A DNA stretch of 64,000 nucleotides, taken from NCBI RefSeq assembly GCF_030682035.1, contig NZ_JAUXQZ010000044.1, positions 1 through 64,000 on the forward strand, in the 5' to 3' direction. The position numbers and the translations under genes were made by a program. The stretch comes from Brevundimonas sp. Its GTDB lineage: Bacteria; Pseudomonadota; Alphaproteobacteria; Caulobacterales; Caulobacteraceae. Positions 9,654 through 16,269 of this stretch are shown here, one piece after another. Below the pieces are notes generated by a model. That model was not told the origin of the DNA. It did not search any database and was given only the letters and a program-made list of their open reading frames with translations. Positions within the stretch are counted from its first letter, which is position 1. Each line of letters begins with the position of its first letter.

Positions 9654-9805
9654 GGGCCGACCTCCCGTTAAGTCCATGCGCTCTGCGTCGGGCGCAGGTC
9701 GCTTCAGCGTCCATCTGAACCCCAAAAGCATTTCATTTCCGTTGCCTTTTGCCCGGTCGCTTTACGGGCGCGGGTCTTGCGTCGTTGCGGCCGGAGGCCA
9801 GAGCG

Positions 9806-10345
9806 ATGTTTCATCCTGACACGCAGTTCCTGATCGACCATTGGACCGGGTTGTCCCGCCAGGGAGCCGTGCGCGCCGGGATTCCCGATCGCGCCGCGCT
9901 GGAGCCGGATGCCCTCGGCCTGCGCCTGCCGCGCGCCTTCATCGCCGAACGCAACGGCGAGGACGCCGTCATCCGCCTGGCCGGGACCTGGGTCGAGGGT
10001 TTCCACGGCGCACCGCTGAAGGACCATGCCCTGTTGTCCGTCTGGCGCACCGCCTCCCGGCCACTGGTGGCCGCAGCCATGACCCAGACAGTCCGCGAAG
10101 CCCGGCCTGTCGTGATCGCCGCCCTTGCGGGGTTCCTGTCGGCGCAGATCGAGATCGCGCTGGTCCCCCTGCGCGGGCCGACCGGCGCCGTGGACCGAAT
10201 TCTGGGTCTCTACGCGCCTATGGCCACGCTGAGCTTCGCCACCGATGAACCTCGACTGCTCACCGCCCGGGTCTCGATCGGCGTAGGCGAACCCGCCCGC
10301 CCCGCCCTGGCGCTCGCCGTCGTCGGTGGCCGTCGCATCGCCTGA
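9806..10345 (+). CDS. PAS_5-type single-domain PAS protein
   Basis: A 179-residue soluble protein resembling the PAS_5 family (Pfam PF07310), common in alphaproteobacteria: IDHWTGLSRQGAVRAGIPDRAALEP at the N-terminus (residues about 9-33), an RLAGTWVEGFHGAPL core near 57-71 and a C-terminal sheet. No effector domain is attached. The Caulobacter polarity regulator MopJ belongs to this type, but the family has several paralogues, so I do not transfer that name. GGAGG eight bases before the ATG sets the start. It converges with the carbonic anhydrase-like gene, ten bases apart. Confidence 0.82.
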   Translation: MFHPDTQFLIDHWTGLSRQGAVRAGIPDRAALEPDALGLRLPRAFIAERNGEDAVIRLAGTWVEGFHGAPLKDHALLSVWRTASRPLVAAAMTQTVREARPVVIAALAGFLSAQIEIALVPLRGPTGAVDRILGLYAPMATLSFATDEPRLLTARVSIGVGEPARPALALAVVGGRRIA

Positions 10346-10355
10346 ACCGGCTCTC

Positions 10356-10880
10356 TCAGACCTTCAGATCCCGCCGATACCGCTGCCAGTTCTGCACATA
10401 GTGCGCGGCCGAGGCCTTCAGCGCCTCGATCTGCCCCGGCTCCAGCTCCCGCACCACCTTGCCCGGCTGGCCCATGACCAGCGACCCGTCGGGAATGACC
10501 TTTCCCTCGGTGATCAGGGTGTTGGCCCCGATCAGACAGTTCTTTCCGATCTTCGCCCGGCCCAGCACTACCGCGCCAATGCCGATCAGGCTGTTGTCGC
10601 CGATCTCGCAGCTGTGCAGCATGACCATATGGCCCACGGTCACGCCGTCGCCGATGGTCAGGGGCTCGCCGGGATCTGAATGCAGGACGCTGCCGTCCTG
10701 GATATTGGTGTCCCGTCCGATTGTGATGGGGTCGTTGTCCCCGCGCAGGACGGCCCCAAACCAAACGCTGGCGCCCGGTTTGAGAATCACGTCTCCTATC
10801 AGGGTTGCATTCGGCGCCAGCCAGTATTCGCCCTCAGGCGGAAGCTGCGGTTTCTTGTCACCGAGACTGTAAACATTCAT
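10356..10880 (-). CDS. Gamma-class carbonic anhydrase-like hexapeptide-repeat protein
   Basis: A 174-residue left-handed beta-helix protein of the YrdA/PaaY type: repeated [IV]G-x4 hexapeptides ([20 protein letters not shown]), with His residues in LHSDPG, VGH and MLHSC as the three metal ligands of gamma-carbonic anhydrases. Members are zinc proteins with weak or no CO2 hydration activity; the physiological reaction here is not known. The C-terminal [12 protein letters not shown] helix is usual for the family. An upstream in-frame TTG would add seven residues; the ATG before [11 protein letters not shown] fits family N-termini. Confidence 0.9.
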   Translation of the reverse strand: MNVYSLGDKKPQLPPEGEYWLAPNATLIGDVILKPGASVWFGAVLRGDNDPITIGRDTNIQDGSVLHSDPGEPLTIGDGVTVGHMVMLHSCEIGDNSLIGIGAVVLGRAKIGKNCLIGANTLITEGKVIPDGSLVMGQPGKVVRELEPGQIEALKASAAHYVQNWQRYRRDLKV

Positions 10881-10949
10881 CCGAACACCGCCATTTCTCA
10901 ATAAATCGAGGGCTTTAAGCTCTCGTAAACCACGCTAGGCTCATAGTGT

Positions 10950-11160
10950 AGATGCGATTCGAGGCCGCCATTTCGGCCCCGGATTGGAAGCCGGATCAAG
11001 CCCGGTCCGGTCAGGCCTCGGGGAACGTGCGTGGTGCGCTCGGTTCGGCGGATGATTCCGCTGGAAGTTGATCCTTCTTCCGACCCGGGCGGACGCGTTG
11101 CGTCCTCTTCTCTCTTCCCACCTTCGTTCGAGGCGATGCTTTTCCGGCATCGCCTTTTTT
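10950..11160 (+). ncRNA. Candidate structured sRNA or leader RNA upstream of phoH
   Basis: This 337-base gap between the carbonic anhydrase-like gene and phoH is rich in compact hairpins on the plus strand. GAGGCC...GGCCTC encloses a CCGGA/TCCGG stem. GGCGGA-TGAT-TCCGCT, GGAAG/CTTCC and GGACGC-GTT-GCGTCC follow. The series ends at a strong intrinsic terminator (11131-11160). No convincing reading frame or ribosome site is present. It could be a free small RNA or an attenuating leader of phoH. I could not match it to 6S, SRP, tmRNA or RNase P. The 5' end is a guess. Confidence 0.4.
11131..11160 (+). terminator. Strong intrinsic terminator before phoH
   Basis: AGGCGATGC (11131-11139) pairs perfectly with GCATCGCCT (11147-11155) around a seven-base loop, followed by TTTTT. 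It would end transcripts coming from about 10950, or attenuate phoH. Confidence 0.8.
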
Positions 11161-11170
11161 CATGCCCCGC

Positions 11171-11193
11171 GGCGATGCGATTTCTGCGTCGCC
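11171..11193 (+). other. Second hairpin, near-copy of the upstream terminator stem
   Basis: GGCGATGC (11171-11178) pairs with GCGTCGCC (11186-11193) with one G-U pair and again a seven-base loop. It lacks a U tract and ends 24 bases before the phoH ATG. Confidence 0.5.
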
Positions 11194-11217
11194 GTCTTCC
11201 ATGCCCTGGAGGCGTCC

Positions 11218-11997
11218 ATGACCAAGCGTGCGGCCATCAAGCGTCAGACCCGCGAGACATCCCGTGACCACGGGGTTCTCGATTCCCGTCAGTTCATGGA
11301 GGATTCCAAAGTCCGTCGCCTTCCCACCCACGCGGGCTGGTCGCCTCATCCCTCGAATGACGACCGCGACCAGGCCTATGTGAAGACGTTGAAGCCCAAG
11401 TCGGATGGCCAGGCCGAAATGATGACGGCGATCGACCACCACAACCTCGTGCTGGCCCTGGGTCCGGCAGGCACCGGCAAGACCTACCTCGCCGTCGCCA
11501 AGGCGGTCGAGGCGCTGGAAGCCGGCAAGATCGGGCGAATCGTGCTCAGCCGCCCCGCGGTCGAGGCGGGCGAGTCGATCGGCTTCCTCCCCGGGGATAT
11601 GGAGGACAAGCTCGCGCCCTATCTGCGCCCCCTCTACGACGCCCTCTCGGATCGGCTCAGCATGAAACGGGTCAAGGCGCTGATGGCCGAGGGCCTGATC
11701 GAGATCGCCCCCATCGGCTATATGCGGGGTCGGACCCTGAACAACGCCTTCATCGTCGTCGACGAGGCCCAGAACTGCACCTATGTGCAGCTCAAGATGC
11801 TGCTGACCCGTTTGGGCTGGCATTCGACCATGGTGGTCACCGGCGATCCGCAGCAGTCCGACCTGCTGCCCGGAATTTCCGGCCTGACCGACGTCGCGGA
11901 ACGCCTCGCGCCTGTGCCCGACATCGCCGTGGTGCGTCTGGCCGAGCAGGATATCGTCCGGCATCCGCTCGTGGCTTCAATGATCGGCGTCCTCTGA
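11218..11997 (+). CDS. phoH: PhoH family ATPase
   Basis: A 259-residue cytoplasmic P-loop protein: Walker A GPAGTGKT at residues 82-89, Walker B VVDEAQN at 180-186, and GDPQQSD sensor region near 220. This is the PhoH core, with a short basic N-terminus of about 60 residues instead of a PIN or KH domain. PhoH proteins are ATPases or putative RNA helicases linked to phosphate stress and RNA metabolism; the exact role is uncertain. GGAGG lies eight bases before the ATG. An intrinsic terminator and second hairpin immediately upstream suggest regulation by the leader. Confidence 0.92.
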   Translation: MTKRAAIKRQTRETSRDHGVLDSRQFMEDSKVRRLPTHAGWSPHPSNDDRDQAYVKTLKPKSDGQAEMMTAIDHHNLVLALGPAGTGKTYLAVAKAVEALEAGKIGRIVLSRPAVEAGESIGFLPGDMEDKLAPYLRPLYDALSDRLSMKRVKALMAEGLIEIAPIGYMRGRTLNNAFIVVDEAQNCTYVQLKMLLTRLGWHSTMVVTGDPQQSDLLPGISGLTDVAERLAPVPDIAVVRLAEQDIVRHPLVASMIGVL

Positions 11998-12021
11998 CAC
12001 TGGTCATCGCCTCACAGATCA

Positions 12022-12056
12022 GGCCGTCGCCGGATTCACGGCGGCGGCCTTTTCTT
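12022..12056 (+). terminator. Intrinsic terminator after phoH
   Basis: GGCCGTCGCCG (12022-12032) pairs with CGGCGGCGGCC (12039-12049) with one G-U pair, followed by TTTTCTT. Confidence 0.75.
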
Positions 12057-12155
12057 CGGCCATGCGGCCGACCGTTCGCCCCGTGACACGATTGCCCCTT
12101 CGCGCGCAGGGCCTGGGCTGCTAACCGAACGCCCTTCACTTTTTCAGCGACCCGA

Positions 12156-12722
12156 ATGAAAATCCCCCGCATCGCCTACGCCGCCTACGGCTTCGCCCTC
12201 ATCATCATCGTCCTCGACCAGTTGACCAAAGCCTGGATCCTGGACGCCCTGCGGATGTTCGACGCAAGCGGGGCACTGATCGACCGCGAACTTTGGTACA
12301 CACGGTCAGTTGAGGTCATCGGATCGGTCTTTAAGTTGACTTTTGTCGCCAATGAAGGCGTCAGCTTCGGCCTGTTCGGCGACGGCTCGGCGCGATGGAT
12401 GCTAAGCGCCTTCTCGATCGCCGTGGCGGGCATCCTTGGTTGGTGGGCGGCGAAGGCCGACCGCCGCATGCTGATCACCGCCATCGGCCTGATCATGGGC
12501 GGGGCGCTCGGCAATGTGATCGACCGCATCCGCTTCGGCTATGTCGTCGATTTCCTGGATTTTTCCGGCCCCCACTTCTTCCTCGGTTCGATGAAGATCA
12601 ACTTCCCATGGATCTTCAACGTCGCCGACAGCGCTATCTGCATCGGCGTCATCCTGCTGATCCTCGACAGCGTTCGGGCGGAGCGGGAAGCCAAGGTTGG
12701 CCTCGCCGCCGAAAAGTCGTAA
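12156..12722 (+). CDS. lspA: Lipoprotein signal peptidase (signal peptidase II)
   Basis: A 188-residue inner-membrane aspartic protease with four membrane helices. The catalytic aspartates are in GNVIDRIRFG (Asp123) and FNVADSAI (Asp158). It cleaves the signal peptide of diacylglyceryl-prolipoproteins, so it processes the lipoproteins seen in this window (HfaB, BamF-like and others). Length is normal, with a slightly extended first periplasmic loop (about residues 36-55). It is followed 64 bases later by the BamF-like lipoprotein gene and probably cotranscribed with it. Confidence 0.96.
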   Translation: MKIPRIAYAAYGFALIIIVLDQLTKAWILDALRMFDASGALIDRELWYTRSVEVIGSVFKLTFVANEGVSFGLFGDGSARWMLSAFSIAVAGILGWWAAKADRRMLITAIGLIMGGALGNVIDRIRFGYVVDFLDFSGPHFFLGSMKINFPWIFNVADSAICIGVILLILDSVRAEREAKVGLAAEKS

Positions 12723-12786
12723 TCAGCCGCTTCCTACAGGGTTTCCGCGCGCGCCGTTTCCGGCGCCCCGCACCGAGATAACAAAC

Positions 12787-13350
12787 ATGCGTCTCCGCAC
12801 CGTCGCCGTTCTGACCCTCACCACCTCCCTGTTCGCCCTGGGCGCCTGCGCCGGTCTGCGTTCAGGCGGGGGCCTGAACAGGATCACGCCGGACGAGTTT
12901 CTCACCGTCTCGACCGCCCCGCTGACCGTTCCGCCGGAGTACGGCCTTCGCCCGCCGGCGCCGGGCCAGCCGCGACCCCAGGAACTCGCCCCCGAATCCG
13001 CCGCCCGCCAGATCCTGCTCGGCCAGCGTCAGGCCGTGACCCGGTCGGAAGGTGAACAGCAACTGGTCGCCCAGGCCGGCGGCGACCGCGCCGATCCTCT
13101 GGCCCGCTATGTCGTGGACGATGAGTTCGGCGACCTGGCGCACAAGGAAGAGAGCTGGGCCAACCGCATCATGTTCTGGCGCCGCGACGATGCCGCGACC
13201 CAGACCGCCACCGCCGTCCAGACCTCTGAAGGCGCTGTGAACGTCGACGCGGCGAGCGAATTCGCCCGCGTCCAGGCCCTGACCGGGGGCCGCGCCGGCA
13301 TCTCCATCACGCCGCGCCGCGACACGGGCTTCAAACTTCCGGGCCTCTAG
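12787..13350 (+). CDS. bamF: DUF3035 lipoprotein, probable BAM complex subunit BamF
   Basis: A 187-residue lipoprotein: lipobox FALGAC (Cys about 21), then the DUF3035-type pattern ITPDEFLTVSTAPLTVPPEY and LRPPAPGQPRPQEL near residues 35-65, and a disordered C-terminus. In alphaproteobacteria this family is described as BamF, an accessory lipoprotein of the beta-barrel assembly machinery; I assign it from the N-terminal pattern and the lspA neighbourhood. The start precedes the signal peptide; the upstream frame is a shadow of lspA. Confidence 0.72.
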   Translation: MRLRTVAVLTLTTSLFALGACAGLRSGGGLNRITPDEFLTVSTAPLTVPPEYGLRPPAPGQPRPQELAPESAARQILLGQRQAVTRSEGEQQLVAQAGGDRADPLARYVVDDEFGDLAHKEESWANRIMFWRRDDAATQTATAVQTSEGAVNVDAASEFARVQALTGGRAGISITPRRDTGFKLPGL

Positions 13351-13373
13351 GGTTCAATCCACCCCACGAAGGG

Positions 13374-13404
13374 ACCCGGCCGCGAAAGCAGCCGGGCCTT
13401 TTTG
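13374..13404 (+). terminator. Intrinsic terminator after bamF
   Basis: CCCGGC (13375-13380) and GCCGGG (13391-13396) pair around CGCGAAAGCA; CCTTTTTGTTT follows. Confidence 0.78.
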
Positions 13405-13412
13405 TTTCAGGA

Positions 13413-14318
13413 TCAGGCCTTGGCGGCTCCCGCCCTGAGACCGCGCTCGGCCAAGGCGACAATGGCGACGCCGCCCATGGTCAGGGCCGCGCCCACCAGG
13501 ATTTGCGGCGTCAGTACATCACCCATCAGCCCCCAGCCGATCAGGATGGAGACCACCGGCGTGGCCAGCAGATAAGGCGTCACCCGCCCCGCCTCGCGTT
13601 TCTGCACCAGCCAGAACAGGAGGGTCGTGGCCAACACCGACGACACCAGTCCTGCCCAGATCACGCAGGCCCAGACAAGGGCGTCGGCCCGCTGCACGGC
13701 CTCCCACTGCCCCCGTTCAAACAGGGCCGAAGCGAAGGCCAGTGACGGCAGGGCGACCAGCGATAGCAGACCCTGCATCTTCAACGGCGGGATTGAGGTC
13801 GTCCGCCGCGCCACGACCGTGGTCAGGGCCCAGGCCCCGGCGGCGGCGATGCCGACCAGGATTCCCTTCCAGTCGGCGAGGGCGTGGGGATCCAGCGTCA
13901 TCCAGGCGACGCCGAGGAAGGCGACACCCATGCCGGCCAAGGCGAGCCGCGACAGCCGCTCGCCCAGCAACAGGAAGGCGAACAGCGCGGTGAACGGGAT
14001 CCACAGCTGGGCCGCGACCGATACCGGACTGACGTCGTTCGCCAGCCAGAAGGCGAGGTAGATCAGGCCGTAGTGGATCGGCCCGCCCAGTCCGACGATG
14101 ATCAACAGACTCTTCCAGTTGGGGAACGGCGGCCGCACGAACGGGATCAGACAGGCTGCCGCGATGGCGAACCTCAGCGCCGCCATCAGCAGCGGCGGCA
14201 GCGTCTCGGTGCCGAATTTGGCGGCCGCATTGTTGACGCCCCAGATCACCACCACCGCGACGATGGCGAGGATCTCGACCGGCGAGAGGGGGCTGTGCGG
14301 CTTGTCAGGTGTGGTCAC
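13413..14318 (-). CDS. EamA/DMT family membrane transporter
   Basis: A 301-residue protein with ten predicted membrane helices in two five-helix EamA repeats (about residues 15-140 and 150-290). Characteristic sequence is WGVNNAAAK in helix 1 and LLLGERLS at the end of the first repeat. EamA proteins export small metabolites such as amino acids and nucleosides, or move drugs; the substrate cannot be told. It is transcribed toward the bamF terminator and ends nine bases after it. Confidence 0.9.
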   Translation of the reverse strand: MTTPDKPHSPLSPVEILAIVAVVVIWGVNNAAAKFGTETLPPLLMAALRFAIAAACLIPFVRPPFPNWKSLLIIVGLGGPIHYGLIYLAFWLANDVSPVSVAAQLWIPFTALFAFLLLGERLSRLALAGMGVAFLGVAWMTLDPHALADWKGILVGIAAAGAWALTTVVARRTTSIPPLKMQGLLSLVALPSLAFASALFERGQWEAVQRADALVWACVIWAGLVSSVLATTLLFWLVQKREAGRVTPYLLATPVVSILIGWGLMGDVLTPQILVGAALTMGGVAIVALAERGLRAGAAKA

Positions 14319-14446
14319 CCGCTCGGCTTAACGCGCGCCGGCGCCGTGTGCGAGCGCGCACGGCGACACTTTGCATTTCGGAGTGTGGCACGCCCCCGAG
14401 GCGGCGACGCTCCCCGGCAGTTCGGAGCGTGGAAAGCCGCCCCGGC

Positions 14447-14926
14447 CTAGAACGGAATGTCGTCGTTCAGGTCGTAGCTTTCCTTGGGACCGCTGGGCTT
14501 GTTGGCCCCGCCCGTCGAGAAGCCCGAGGAATAATCGTCGTCACCGCCACGCGAGGCCCCGCCGCCGGCGCTATCGTTCCGTCCGCCCAGCATGGTCAGC
14601 TCGCCGCGGAATTTCTGCAGCACGATCTCGGTGGTGTATTTCTCGACCCCGGCCTGCTCGTATTTGCGGGTTTGGATCGAGCCCTCGATGTAAACGGTCG
14701 AGCCCTTCTTCAGATAGTTCTCGGCCACCTTGACGATGTTCTCGTTGAAGATGACCACCCGGTGCCACTCGGTCTTCTCCTTGCGCTCGCCGGTAGCCTT
14801 GTCGCGCCATTGTTCCGAGGTGGCGAGGGACAGGTTGGCCACCCGCTCACCCGAGTTGAGGGTGCGGATTTCCGGATCCTTGCCCAGATTGCCGACCAGA
14901 ATAACCTTGTTGACGCTGCCCGCCAT
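14447..14926 (-). CDS. ssb: Single-stranded DNA-binding protein
   Basis: A 159-residue SSB: N-terminal OB fold of about 110 residues ([38 protein letters not shown]), a Gly/Ser-rich flexible linker, and the acidic C-terminal tail DLNDDIPF, which docks replication and repair partners. Length is normal. It stands alone, with a promoter region of about 150 bases to its right. Confidence 0.97.
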   Translation of the reverse strand: MAGSVNKVILVGNLGKDPEIRTLNSGERVANLSLATSEQWRDKATGERKEKTEWHRVVIFNENIVKVAENYLKKGSTVYIEGSIQTRKYEQAGVEKYTTEIVLQKFRGELTMLGGRNDSAGGGASRGGDDDYSSGFSTGGANKPSGPKESYDLNDDIPF

Positions 14927-15079
14927 CGCCGAGCTCCTTCTTCGTTCTGGCCCGCCGCGCTTCGCGCTGTTCGGAGCCGATTGTCTGTTGTCCGGGCCTA
15001 GCGCGCTTTCGGCCCCTGCGGGTCGGGTTTGTCGCCACCATCCACAGGAACGCGTTGTTCCACGTTTGTTCTGTTTCGT

Positions 15080-15529
15080 CTAGGGCGTCGGGGGCGCGGT
15101 CGGATCCGGCTTGGGGTTGGCCGATACGGCGATCGGGGTGCCGTCGATCGCCCGCTGGATTGCCCCCGGCATGGCCAGACGACCGTCGCCCGTTCGGGCC
15201 ATGGCGTTGAACCGCCCGCCGTCCAGCGTCTTCGAAAGCCATACGCCGCCGCGGTCGATGAAGATGAACTGACCTTGGTAGGAGCCCGTGATCTCCTGCC
15301 GCGAGCCTCCCATGCGCAGGAACCGCAGGCGAACTTCTTCCAGCCGCGCCGCACAGAACTCGATCTGCGGCTGGTTGTCCGCCACCTTGTTGAACCGCGG
15401 CGCCTCGCCCTCGGCTCCGGCTTCGACGGCGTAACAGACGCCCGGGTCGAATGGAGCCTCAATGGCCTTTTCGCAGGCTGCGAGGGCCAGGCCGCCGACG
15501 GCGATGGCTGTCAATGCGGCGTATTTCAT
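15080..15529 (-). CDS. Small lipoprotein of unknown function
   Basis: A 149-residue lipoprotein: signal peptide with lipobox LALAAC (Cys 19), then a globular region with CYAVEAG and EFCAARLEEVRLRFLR and a proline-rich tail. I do not recognise the family. Its ATG overlaps the stop of the upstream gene on the same strand as ATGA, so the two are translationally coupled and probably act together in the envelope. The longer upstream frame is rejected because it reads through the partner gene. Confidence 0.75.
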   Translation of the reverse strand: MKYAALTAIAVGGLALAACEKAIEAPFDPGVCYAVEAGAEGEAPRFNKVADNQPQIEFCAARLEEVRLRFLRMGGSRQEITGSYQGQFIFIDRGGVWLSKTLDGGRFNAMARTGDGRLAMPGAIQRAIDGTPIAVSANPKPDPTAPPTP

Positions 15530-16194
15530 CAGCGCAGCCCCGGGAATGTGCAGCTTCGGTCCTGCTCGGCCAGCGTGCGGAATCGGCTGTTGTCGGGCGA
15601 TTGCTCGACCCGGCGGGGCACGAGCCGGAGCGTCATGTCGCCCCAACGGCCGTAGAGCGCCTCGCCCGGCCGTACGCAGGTACCCGAATACAGCGCCTGG
15701 ACGCAGGCGTTCAGACTCATGTTGGACGACAGCGAACGCCAGTCCGACCCCGTGTGGCGCAGGCAGGTGGCGCCGGACGCCGGCTGGACGGAGGGCTCAT
15801 CCAGCTGTTGATCCGTGAGCGGCGGTTGCTCCGCTTCAGTCAATTCAATGGGCGGCGCGCTGGGCGGCGGGGCGAAGGCGGCGGTCGGAGCAGCGGCCAG
15901 GGCGCCGGTCTCGTCGATGCCGACGTCGAGCGCGTCCGTGGCCACGCCGTTGCGCCGCGCGCAGTCGGACAGGGTCGCCAGGCCGATGTACTGGCCATCG
16001 ACGAAGCAGCGCAGCTCGCGCGTGGTGTTCAGCTCAGGGGCGTCGGCGACGTCGACGGTCAGCCCGCCCTGCGCGGCGGGCGGAGGCGCCGGATTCCGGT
16101 CCCGACCGCCGCTGAAAATCAGCGCGATGATCACGGCCGCGACGACCGCCAGGCCGGCGCCGATGGCGATGAGAAGACGATTGTCCTGAGGCAT
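15529..16194 (-). CDS. Single-pass membrane protein of unknown function
   Basis: A 221-residue protein: short cytoplasmic N-terminus, one membrane helix (residues about 8-28), a Pro-rich linker, ELRCFVDGQYIGLATLSDCARRNG, a second Pro/Glu-rich linker, and a Cys-containing C-terminal domain (TCLRHTGSDWRSL ... LNACVQAL ... GTCVRPGEALYGRWGD) likely in the periplasm. The paired cysteines suggest disulphides. Family not recognised. It is coupled by a 4-base overlap to the lipoprotein gene downstream. Confidence 0.78.
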   Translation of the reverse strand: MPQDNRLLIAIGAGLAVVAAVIIALIFSGGRDRNPAPPPAAQGGLTVDVADAPELNTTRELRCFVDGQYIGLATLSDCARRNGVATDALDVGIDETGALAAAPTAAFAPPPSAPPIELTEAEQPPLTDQQLDEPSVQPASGATCLRHTGSDWRSLSSNMSLNACVQALYSGTCVRPGEALYGRWGDMTLRLVPRRVEQSPDNSRFRTLAEQDRSCTFPGLR

Positions 16195-16269
16195 GAAAGG
16201 CTCGCGCGGATGGAGGCTCCAATAACCCCGCCTGGCCCTTCCGCGTCAACGATCTTCGTCGGAAGAGGC

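Noticed and set aside
10950..11160. Identification as 6S, SRP, tmRNA or RNase P RNA
   Set aside because: None of the conserved motifs of those RNAs could be found, so only a general candidate is reported.
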